From assembly GCA_017480795.1 (NCBI GenBank), contig JAFURY010000108.1, positions 1 to 52,338 on the forward strand: a stretch of DNA of 52,338 nucleotides, in the 5' to 3' direction. This stretch comes from Succinivibrionaceae bacterium. GTDB taxonomy: Bacteria > Pseudomonadota > Gammaproteobacteria > Enterobacterales > Succinivibrionaceae. The notes beneath the pieces were generated by a model. The model was not told where the DNA came from. It saw nothing but the letters and a program-made list of their open reading frames with translations, and searched no databases. Both the position numbers and the translations under genes were made by a program. Below are positions 9,390 to 17,171 of the stretch, piece by piece (the stretch's first letter is position 1; every line of letters starts with the position of its first letter).

Positions 9390-10228
9390 TTTTTCTCCTC
9401 CAGTGGTCATTCGAAAAAGTTTTTCGCCTTCTTTCGCGAAAAGAAAGAAAGGAAACCTGAAAGCTGACGGATGTCAGGAAACTGACGGAACGCATCACTT
9501 GCGGACACCGCGGAATATTGCGGCATTCTCAAAGTTCGCCGAAAATCCGAAGTCCGGATGCCCGCGAGAAGTCCGCGCTCCGCAGGAAAATACGAACGCA
9601 TCAGAAAGATACCACGACCTTCCGGCAAAAACGCGGACACATCTGAAAAAATGCCGCATTGTTCATAACGCATTGTTCATAACGCATCGTCATGACGCAT
9701 TCTTTTTATCACATTCTTCGGATAAAGACGGACGCCTGCAAAAGACATGAGGTGCTTCGGACAAAAAGACGCATCGCGCAATAGGCATGTCCATGCCTGA
9801 GTATCGTATCACTGCCAGAGCGCCGCATGCTTCCGAAAATTCAGCATGCATCGGAAAATCATCATGCTCAGGAATAATACGTCTCCCTGGCGCATAACCT
9901 CGTTTTCCGGAAAATTGCATTCTTCAGAAAAGTTCATCACAGATGTCAGGAATCATGGCTCTGAAGCCCGGATCCTCATCGGCGGAGCGCCGCCGAAAAT
10001 CCGTTTTACGGAAGATGCGATTTTATTGCACACGATAGTTATATTTTTCTTCGTTCCTGGGATCCGGCTTGCTTCATTCTTTCACATCATCTTTCACAAC
10101 GAAAGTAATATAAAAGAAAGAAAAAAGCAACAGATTTGTTGCAATCAAGAAGATCTTGAATATAATGAGGATCAGAGAGTTCAAAAAGCCAAAATAAGCA
10201 TTTTTTTTATCTTTTAGCAAAAAATCGC
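9390..10228. other. Divergent intergenic region upstream of the repeat-gene array
   Basis: About 840 bp between the minus-strand regulator and the plus-strand array with no convincing gene. Small reading frames here lack Shine-Dalgarno sequences and recognisable composition. It becomes AT-rich toward 10020-10228. It contains a tandem 14-bp repeat at 9656-9683 and leads into the strong promoter at 10229. Confidence 0.55.
9656..9683. repeat. Tandem 14-bp direct repeat (possible operator)
   Basis: GCATTGTTCATAAC occurs twice back to back (9656-9669 and 9670-9683), followed by a decayed third copy (GCATCGTCATGAC). It lies about 270 bp upstream of the AlbA-type regulator start. The direct repeat is seen in the sequence; a role as operator is inference. 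Confidence 0.5.
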
Positions 10229-10257
10229 TTGACAAACAGGCTTTGATAGTGTAATAT
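10229..10257 (+). promoter_or_regulatory. Sigma70-type promoter for the first repeat gene
   Basis: A perfect TTGACA (10229-10234) and TAATAT (10252-10257) are separated by 17 bases, in an AT-rich context. It points at the first DUF285 repeat gene, leaving an untranslated leader of about 130 bases that holds several hairpins. Confidence 0.8.
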
Positions 10258-10329
10258 CAATTACATAATCAAACAGCGGCGCTGACCAGCGCCGTAGCAG
10301 GCGGCAACCTGCAGGCAACAGATAAAAAA

Positions 10330-10374
10330 GTTCGACCCGGCATGCATGAGACATGCATGACCGCACGGTCGAAC
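10330..10374 (+). promoter_or_regulatory. Leader stem-loop before P1
   Basis: GTTCGACC (10330-10337) pairs perfectly with GGTCGAAC (10367-10374). Inside, two CATGCATG copies (10341-10348, 10352-10359) form a second self-complementary arm around AGA. The structure ends six bases before the GGAGAAG Shine-Dalgarno sequence, so it could control translation. There is no T run, so it is not an ordinary terminator. Confidence 0.6.
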
Positions 10375-10393
10375 CCTTCTGGAGAAGAAAAAC

Positions 10394-12694
10394 ATGTATC
10401 ATCCTGCGTCCAAAGAGGAACTGGCCGATCTGGTGGCAGACGGCGCAGTATCCCTGTCAGATATCGACACCTCCCTCATAACCGATATGAGCGGACTCTT
10501 CGCCGAAAAGGCGGGATGCGACAGCGTCCCTCACCGCAGGAATTTCTCCGGCATTCAGACCTGGAACACCTCCAACGTAACCGACATGAGCCGCATGTTC
10601 GAAAACGCCGTGTTTTTCGACATCAGCCTTGACCAGTGGGACACCTCCAACGTCCGGGACATGAGCCGCATGTTCGCCGGGGCCCGGAATTTCAGAGGCG
10701 GCGTATCCCGGTTCTGCACTTCGAAGGTCACCAGCATGAAGTGCATGTTCCAGAACGCCGAAAACTTCTCGGACTCCCTTTCCCGCTGGGACACCGCAAA
10801 CGTTACCGACATGAGCCACATGTTCGCCGGCGCCCGGAGTTTCAGAAGCGGCGCCAGGTGGTTCGACACCTCGAGGGTGAAAACCATGCGCTGCATGTTC
10901 GCCGGCGCCCGGCTTTACAACGAGGATCTGGGAAGATGGAACACCGCCGCCGTCACCGACATGACCGCCATGTTTCTCCGGGCCGAAAGCTTCAACGGCA
11001 GGCTCAGACGATGGAACACCTCGGCCGTGACATCCATGAGGCTGATGTTCGCCGGAGCCGCGTCCTTCAACCAATCCCCGGCGGACTGGGACGTCTCGAA
11101 GGTGCGGGACATGAGCCGGATGTTCCGCAAGGCATCCTGCTTCGACGCCTGTCTGCCCTGGAAGGACACCTCCGCCCTTGAAAACATGCGCGCCATGTTC
11201 TGCAGGGCAGCCAGCTTCACCCAACCTCTTGACAGCCTTGACGTCTCGAACGTCCGGGACATGAGTTTCCTCTTTGCCGGAGCAAGATGCTTCAGACAGG
11301 ATCTGAAAGGCTGGAACACCTCCCGCGTTCTGACCATGAGAGGGATGTTCTCAAACTCCCGCTACGACGGAGACATATCCGCCCTTGACACCTCGGGCGT
11401 CCGGGACATGAGTATGATGTTCGCAAACTGCAAGACCTTCGACGGAAACATCGGCCGCTGGAACACAGCATGCGTCCGGGACATGTCCGCCATGTTCGCC
11501 GGCAGCGGCTTTTCGGGCGATATTGGAGCCTGGGACACCTCTGGCGTGGAGAGCATGCGCGAAATGTTCCGCCAGAACGTGAAATTCACAGGCGGGCTCG
11601 GGGCCTGGAACGTGGGCAAAGTCAGGGATTTCGGCCGCATGTTCCACGGCGCCAGACGGTACGGCGAGGATCTCGATACCTGGGACACATCCTCTGCCGA
11701 AAACACCTGCGGCATGTTCAAGGAGGCCGAAAGCTTCAACGGAAAAATCGGCTCCTGGAACACCTCCCGGGTGACGGACATGAGTTCAATGTTCGAAAAG
11801 GCCTACCGGTTCAATGCCGACATCGGCGCCTGGGACACCTCGAAGGTGGAGAGCATGTCCAGAATGTTCTGCGGGGCCACCTCCTTCAACCGCAATCTCA
11901 ACGCCTGGAACACTTCGAAAGTCCGCAGCATGAAAGCCATGTTCGCCGGAGCAAGAAACTTCAGCTGCGACATCGGAGGCTGGGACGTCTCCAATGTCCG
12001 CAACATGAACATGATGTTCGACAACGCGGCATCGTTCTGCTGCGACATCGGTTCCTGGCAGGTGGCGAACGTCGTCAGCATGCGCGCCATGTTCAGAAAG
12101 GCATTCCGCTTCACATGCGATCTCAGCCGGTGGCGCACCGACAGCCTGAGAGACATGACGGGCATGTTCTGCGAGGCCAGAAATTTCAGCTCGGACCTTG
12201 ACCGCTGGCAGCTGAAGAATGTGAAAAGCCTGAGCCATGTGTTTTACCAGGCCGAGAAATTCAACGGGAAAGTGGCAGCCTGGGACACCTCGAACGTGAC
12301 CAGCATGCACTCGGTTTTCGAAGGCGCCCGAAACTTCAACCAGCCTCTTGCGGGCTGGAACACCGCCTCCGTCACCGACATGAGTTCGATGTTCCGCGGC
12401 GCGCGGAACTTCAACGGGGATCTGGGCAACCGGGAGACCGGATGGAGCACCGCCAACGTCGTCTTCATGAGTTCGATGTTCGAGGACGCCTGGTGCTTCA
12501 ACCGGAGCGTGGCGGACTGGGACACCTCCAAGGTGACCAAAATGGACCGCATGTTCCGCCGGGCCTGGATGTTCAACCAGAAGGTTGACGGCTGGGATCT
12601 CGGATGCGCCAAAAATCTGAGCGAAATGTTCATGGATGCCGACAGTTTCGACCAGATCCTTGACAGCTGGACAGCTGGGACATTTCGGGAGTGA
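10394..12694 (+). CDS. DUF285/BspA-like solenoid repeat protein P1 (C-terminus frameshifted)
   Basis: 766 residues of about 28 DUF285 repeats, each 25 residues with the pattern W-N/D-T-S-x-x-V-x-x-M-x-x-M-F-x-x-A-x-x-F-x-x-x-I/L. Residues 1-36 form the N-cap shared by all paralogs (PxSKEELADLV, then [14 protein letters not shown]), followed by a short variable insert. No signal peptide, membrane segment or anchor is seen, so the protein is probably cytoplasmic. GGAGAAG before the ATG supports the start. The frame ends early after LDSW: the eight bases GACAGCTG are present twice (12662-12677), and removing one copy restores a frame to 12840 that reads on as DSWDISGVKNF and a C-cap-like end. 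Repeats here are more diverged from each other than in P8. Confidence 0.85.
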   Translation: MYHPASKEELADLVADGAVSLSDIDTSLITDMSGLFAEKAGCDSVPHRRNFSGIQTWNTSNVTDMSRMFENAVFFDISLDQWDTSNVRDMSRMFAGARNFRGGVSRFCTSKVTSMKCMFQNAENFSDSLSRWDTANVTDMSHMFAGARSFRSGARWFDTSRVKTMRCMFAGARLYNEDLGRWNTAAVTDMTAMFLRAESFNGRLRRWNTSAVTSMRLMFAGAASFNQSPADWDVSKVRDMSRMFRKASCFDACLPWKDTSALENMRAMFCRAASFTQPLDSLDVSNVRDMSFLFAGARCFRQDLKGWNTSRVLTMRGMFSNSRYDGDISALDTSGVRDMSMMFANCKTFDGNIGRWNTACVRDMSAMFAGSGFSGDIGAWDTSGVESMREMFRQNVKFTGGLGAWNVGKVRDFGRMFHGARRYGEDLDTWDTSSAENTCGMFKEAESFNGKIGSWNTSRVTDMSSMFEKAYRFNADIGAWDTSKVESMSRMFCGATSFNRNLNAWNTSKVRSMKAMFAGARNFSCDIGGWDVSNVRNMNMMFDNAASFCCDIGSWQVANVVSMRAMFRKAFRFTCDLSRWRTDSLRDMTGMFCEARNFSSDLDRWQLKNVKSLSHVFYQAEKFNGKVAAWDTSNVTSMHSVFEGARNFNQPLAGWNTASVTDMSSMFRGARNFNGDLGNRETGWSTANVVFMSSMFEDAWCFNRSVADWDTSKVTKMDRMFRRAWMFNQKVDGWDLGCAKNLSEMFMDADSFDQILDSWTAGTFRE
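12662..12677 (+). repeat. 8-bp tandem duplication causing frameshift in P1
   Basis: GACAGCTG occurs twice in direct succession (12662-12669, 12670-12677). It shifts the frame within the last repeat so that TGA at 12692 ends the protein. Confidence 0.85.
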
Positions 12695-12840
12695 AAAATT
12701 TCTGGTGGTTTCTTTACCGGGCCATGAGTTTCAGCCGGAAACTTCCCTGGGCCTGGCAGAGAGCATGGGATCTCACGTCAGGAAAATTCATAAAGGGAAG
12801 CAATGCCACAGTGGCTGGCATGCCAGTGACCAAAGAATGA
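12695..12840 (+). pseudogene. Out-of-frame C-terminal cap of P1
   Basis: In the frame restored by deleting one copy of the 8-bp repeat, codons continue from the last DUF285 repeat (WDISGVKNF, then RAMSFSRKL) to a TGA at 12838-12840. This resembles the ML-x-GA-x-SFS C-cap region of the paralogs. Confidence 0.7.
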
Positions 12841-13008
12841 AACCGAAAACCGTCCGGACCGGGCCTTCGCCCCGGCGGGGACAATGACAATGGCGGCACC
12901 CGCAGCCGTCATAAAAAGGCGGATTCCGACACCGCGCGGCAGCCGCACGGAACACATTGCCGACCCGTGCATGACCTGCGCGCCACACGACAACCTGGGA
13001 GCATAAAA

Positions 13009-16000
13009 ATGAAAGAATACAGATACAGACCAACCTGCAGAGCGGATCTTGACAGACTGGTGGAAGATCCGTCAGTCAACCTGGGGGACATCGACACCTC
13101 CCTGATTGACGACATGAGCAATCTGTTCTCAAGGAGTCCGAACCGCAAAAAAGCGGGGTCGCGCAAAGGAGTGGTCAACCTGCAGGAACTTCTCACCGGC
13201 AAAACGGACGGCGACGAATCCGCTGAAGAGAAGCGCGAGGCGCGCATGGAGGAGATCAGAACCTGCTACGAAGGCATCGGAGACTGGGACACCTCCCGCG
13301 TCACCGACATGAGCGGGATATTCCTGGACTGCGAAAACTTCAACGAGGATATCAGCCGCTGGGACACCTCTCACGTCACAAACATGAACGCGGCCTTCAG
13401 CGGAGCGTCGTCCTTCAACTCGGCTCTTGACGCATGGAACACCAGCCATGTAACCGACATGTCGGACATGTTCAAGGACGCGACGGCCTTCAACCAGCCT
13501 CTTGAAAAATGGGATACCAGCCATGTCACCGACATGTCAGGCATGTTCAAGGGAGCAACGGCATTCAATCAGCCCCTGGAGGGATGGGACACCGCCCACG
13601 TCGTCAGCATGTCGGAAACGTTTTCAGGCGCGGCGTCCTTCAACCAGCCTCTTGCGGGCTGGAACACCGCGCATGTCAGGGACATGTCGGGCATGTTTAT
13701 GGGCGCGGAGGCCTTCAATCAGCCCCTTGAAGGATGGAACACCTCCCGCGTCACCGACATGTCTGGCATGTTCATCGGCGCAAACGCGTTCAACCATCCT
13801 CTTGAAGGCTGGAACACCTCCCATGTCACCGACATGTCGGGCATGTTCAGGAATACCGCATCCTTCAGCCAGCCTCTTGCCGGATGGGACGTCTCAAAGG
13901 TCAGAGATCTCAGATGCATGTTCGCGGGAGCCGAATCCTTCAACGAAAACATCGCCGGCTGGAACACTTCGAAAGTCCGCAGCATGAAGGGGATGTTCAT
14001 GGACACCGTCGCCTTCGACAAGCCCCTTGAGGGCTGGGACACCTCATGCGTCACCGACATGAGCGACATGTTCAGGGGCGCGCAAAGCTTCAACCAGGAA
14101 CTCAAAGGCTGGAACACCAGGCGTCTGAAAACCGTCAAGGGCATGTTCAGGGGTGCAGGCGCGTTCAACCGGGATCTTGACGATCTTGACGTGTCCAAAG
14201 TCGTGAACATGAAGGAAATGTTCCGCCAGGCCAAAAACTTCAACGGAGACATTTCCGGCTGGAACACATCAAGCCTGCAGATCGCCGAAGGCATGTTCAT
14301 GGACGCCGAACGGTTCAACCGGAACATCGGAAACTGGGACACGTCGTCGGTCGCAAACATGAGCCTGATGTTTTCAGGAGCCGGGAGTTTCAACCAGAGC
14401 CTTGAAGAATGGGACGTATCAGCCGTCACGGACATGAGCGGCATGTTCAACGGCTGCGGGAGTTTCAATCAGGGTCTTGAAGGATGGGACGTTTCAAACG
14501 TCACGGACATGCGCTGCATGTTCCAGGGCTGCAGGAACTTCAATCAGAGTCTTGAAGGATGGGACGTCTCAGGCGTCACGGACATGAGCGGCATGTTCAA
14601 CGGCTGCGCGCGTTTCAATCAGAGTCTTGAAGGATGGGACGTTTCAAACGTCACGGACATGCGCTGCATGTTCCAGGGCTGCGGGAACTTCAATCAGAGT
14701 CTTGAAGGATGGAACGTCTCGTCCGTCACGGACATGTGCGGCATGTTCCACGACTGCGAGAGTTTCAATCAGAGTCTTGAAGGATGGGACGTGTCAAACG
14801 TCACCGACATGAGCGGCATGTTCCACGGCTGCGAGAGATTCAATCAGAGTCTTGAAGGATGGGACGTCTCAGGCGTCACCGACATGAGCGGCATGTTCCA
14901 AGGCTGCGAGAGATTCAACCAGAGTCTTGAAGGATGGGACGTCTCAGGCGTCACGGACATGAGCGACATGTTCCACGACTGCTTGAAATTCAACCAGAAT
15001 CTTGAAGGATGGGACGTATCAAGCGTCGCGGACATGAACCACATGTTCCGCTGCTGCATGGAATTCGACCGCGCTCTTGAAGGATGGGACGTGTCAAACG
15101 TCGCGAACATGGCATGCATGTTCGAAAGCTGCAAGAAGTTCAACCGCAACCTTTCAGGCTGGGACACCTCAGGCGCGACCAGCATGAACAGGATGTTCGC
15201 CGGCACCGAACGTTTCAATCGGCCCCTGGAAAAATGGAACGTCTCCCATGTAACCGACATGAGCGGCATGTTCAGCTCCGCCTCAGCCTTCAATCATCCC
15301 CTTGAGGGCTGGGACATGTCCCACGTGACCGATATCAGCGGCATGTTCCGCGATGCGACCGCCTTCGATCAGCCTCTTGAAAAATGGAACGTATCCTGCG
15401 TCACGAATGCCGGCGCTCTGTTCAGAAGCACCACGCGCTTCAATCAGCCACTTGAGGGCTGGGACACCTCCAGCATGCGCAGAATGAACTCCATGTTCGC
15501 ATTCACGGAAGCTTTCGACCAGGATCTCGAAGGCTGGGACACGTCCATGGCGACCGATATGTCCTTCATGTTTCAGAACGCCGAAAAATTCAACCGGCCG
15601 CTGGAAAAATGGAACACCTCCCGCGTTACGGACATGAGCAGCATGTTCGAAGACTGCAAAAATTTCGACCAGAGCCTTGAAGGATGGGACGTATCAGGCG
15701 TAACCAACATGAGATGCATGTTCGACGGCTGCTCAAACTTCAACCAGAGCCTAGAAAAATGGAACACCTCGCGCGTAACGGACATGAGCTGCATGTTCCG
15801 CGGCGCCAAACTCTTCGATCAGCCGCTGGAGGGCTGGGACACCTCGCGCGTCACCGACATGAGCGGCATGTTCGCCGACACCGAAAGTTTCAACCAGAGC
15901 CTTGAAAAATGGGACGTGTCAAACGTCGCCGACATGAGCAGCATGTTCCGCGGCGCCGCGCTGTTCAACCGGACGCTTGAAAAATGGAACACCGGGAAAG

Positions 16001-17037
16001 TGAAAAACATGAGCGGCATGTTCGAAAACGCCGAAAGATTCAATCAGCCGCTGGAGGGCTGGGACACCTCGTACGTCACCGACATGAGCGACATGTTCAA
16101 CTGCGCAAAACTCTTCAATCAGCCGCTTGAGGGCTGGGACACCTCGCGCGTGACCGATATGCACTGCATGTTCCAGGAGACTACGGTTTTCAATCAGCCG
16201 CTGGAAGGTTGGGACACTTCGGCCGTCACCAGCATGAGAGGAATGTTCAGCTACACGAAAAGCTTCAACCAGAGTCTTGAAAAGTGGGACACATCGAATG
16301 TCACCGACATGAGCGAAATGTTCCGGGCGGCCGCGGCGTTCAACCAGAGCCTTGAAAAGTGGGACACCGGTCGGCTTGAGGACATAAGCGAGATGTTCCG
16401 GTCATCGGCGGAGTTCAACCAGAGTCTTGAAAAGTGGGACACCTCCCATGTGAGAAGCATGAACGATACATTCAGAAGCGCGCAGAAGTTCAATCAGCCG
16501 CTTGAAGCCTGGGACACCTCCCATGTCCAGAACATGAGCGGCATGTTCATGGATAACCGCGTATTCAGTCAGTCCGTTGAAAAATGGAACACTTCCAGAG
16601 TGTCGAACATGTCGTGCATGTTCAGAGGCGCCTGCCGTTTCACGGGAGATCTGTCCGGATGGGATGTCAGTCATGTGACGGATGCCGCCATGATGTTCAA
16701 GGATGCGACGCTCTTCAACGGAGATCTTTCCCGCTGGAACACTTCCCGTATCGGTTCGATGAAACAGATGTTCGACGGCGCCGCATCCTTCAGCGGCGAT
16801 CTGACCTGCTGGGACACCTCTCACGCGGAGAGCATGCAGGCCATGTTCAGAAACGCCGAGTCTTTCGACTCAGACATCAACGGCTGGAACGTATCCTCTG
16901 TGAAGTGCTTTTCAAAAATGCTGACTGGAGCCGGCTCCTACTGTCACCGCGCGGATCGTCTGAAAGCGGCGGCGGCACGGACCAGGGCCGGAGTCGGGGA
17001 TATGCTCAAGGCCGCGATCAGGTGTCCTGACAGCTGA
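13009..17037 (+). CDS. DUF285/BspA-like solenoid repeat protein P2, largest paralog, with a cysteine ladder
   Basis: 1342 residues, about 51 repeats of 25 residues. ATG 13009 follows GGGAG; the upstream in-frame ATG at 12967 adds a 14-residue stretch with no homology to the other N-caps. The N-cap (YRPTCRADLDRLV, LGDIDTSLIDDMSNLF) is followed by the longest variable insert of the family (about 50 residues, Lys/Arg/Glu-rich). Ten successive repeats (Cys483 to Cys708, exactly every 25 residues) carry Cys where other repeats have Ala, and use WDVS in place of WNTS. The C-cap is present (MLTGAGSY, then MLKAAIRCPDS). No signal peptide or anchor is present. Probably a long right-handed solenoid that works by binding; its partner is unknown. 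Confidence 0.9.
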   Translation: MKEYRYRPTCRADLDRLVEDPSVNLGDIDTSLIDDMSNLFSRSPNRKKAGSRKGVVNLQELLTGKTDGDESAEEKREARMEEIRTCYEGIGDWDTSRVTDMSGIFLDCENFNEDISRWDTSHVTNMNAAFSGASSFNSALDAWNTSHVTDMSDMFKDATAFNQPLEKWDTSHVTDMSGMFKGATAFNQPLEGWDTAHVVSMSETFSGAASFNQPLAGWNTAHVRDMSGMFMGAEAFNQPLEGWNTSRVTDMSGMFIGANAFNHPLEGWNTSHVTDMSGMFRNTASFSQPLAGWDVSKVRDLRCMFAGAESFNENIAGWNTSKVRSMKGMFMDTVAFDKPLEGWDTSCVTDMSDMFRGAQSFNQELKGWNTRRLKTVKGMFRGAGAFNRDLDDLDVSKVVNMKEMFRQAKNFNGDISGWNTSSLQIAEGMFMDAERFNRNIGNWDTSSVANMSLMFSGAGSFNQSLEEWDVSAVTDMSGMFNGCGSFNQGLEGWDVSNVTDMRCMFQGCRNFNQSLEGWDVSGVTDMSGMFNGCARFNQSLEGWDVSNVTDMRCMFQGCGNFNQSLEGWNVSSVTDMCGMFHDCESFNQSLEGWDVSNVTDMSGMFHGCERFNQSLEGWDVSGVTDMSGMFQGCERFNQSLEGWDVSGVTDMSDMFHDCLKFNQNLEGWDVSSVADMNHMFRCCMEFDRALEGWDVSNVANMACMFESCKKFNRNLSGWDTSGATSMNRMFAGTERFNRPLEKWNVSHVTDMSGMFSSASAFNHPLEGWDMSHVTDISGMFRDATAFDQPLEKWNVSCVTNAGALFRSTTRFNQPLEGWDTSSMRRMNSMFAFTEAFDQDLEGWDTSMATDMSFMFQNAEKFNRPLEKWNTSRVTDMSSMFEDCKNFDQSLEGWDVSGVTNMRCMFDGCSNFNQSLEKWNTSRVTDMSCMFRGAKLFDQPLEGWDTSRVTDMSGMFADTESFNQSLEKWDVSNVADMSSMFRGAALFNRTLEKWNTGKVKNMSGMFENAERFNQPLEGWDTSYVTDMSDMFNCAKLFNQPLEGWDTSRVTDMHCMFQETTVFNQPLEGWDTSAVTSMRGMFSYTKSFNQSLEKWDTSNVTDMSEMFRAAAAFNQSLEKWDTGRLEDISEMFRSSAEFNQSLEKWDTSHVRSMNDTFRSAQKFNQPLEAWDTSHVQNMSGMFMDNRVFSQSVEKWNTSRVSNMSCMFRGACRFTGDLSGWDVSHVTDAAMMFKDATLFNGDLSRWNTSRIGSMKQMFDGAASFSGDLTCWDTSHAESMQAMFRNAESFDSDINGWNVSSVKCFSKMLTGAGSYCHRADRLKAAAARTRAGVGDMLKAAIRCPDS
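14443..15140 (+). repeat. Homogenised 75-bp repeat block encoding the Cys-ladder repeats of P2
   Basis: Ten consecutive 75-bp units are much more alike than the flanking repeats. Most share stretches such as AATCAGAGTCTTGAAGGATG and differ mainly around the Cys position. This suggests recent expansion or gene conversion. Confidence 0.75.
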
Positions 17038-17114
17038 AAAACCGTCAGAGACGCCGCCTCCGCTTCGCCGGCAACAGGCTGCGGAAACGAAAAGGTTAGA
17101 AAAGATTAAAAGGC

Positions 17115-17148
17115 AGGACCTGCCGCAAAAGCCATAAAAGCGGGTCCT
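17115..17148 (+). promoter_or_regulatory. Leader stem-loop before P3
   Basis: AGGACCTGC (17115-17123) pairs with GCGGGTCCT (17140-17148), nine pairs including one G-U wobble, with a 16-base A-rich loop. It lies in the 134-bp gap after P2, about 15 bases before the Shine-Dalgarno sequence of P3. Confidence 0.5.
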
Positions 17149-17171
17149 TCAGAACAGAACGAGGAAAAATC

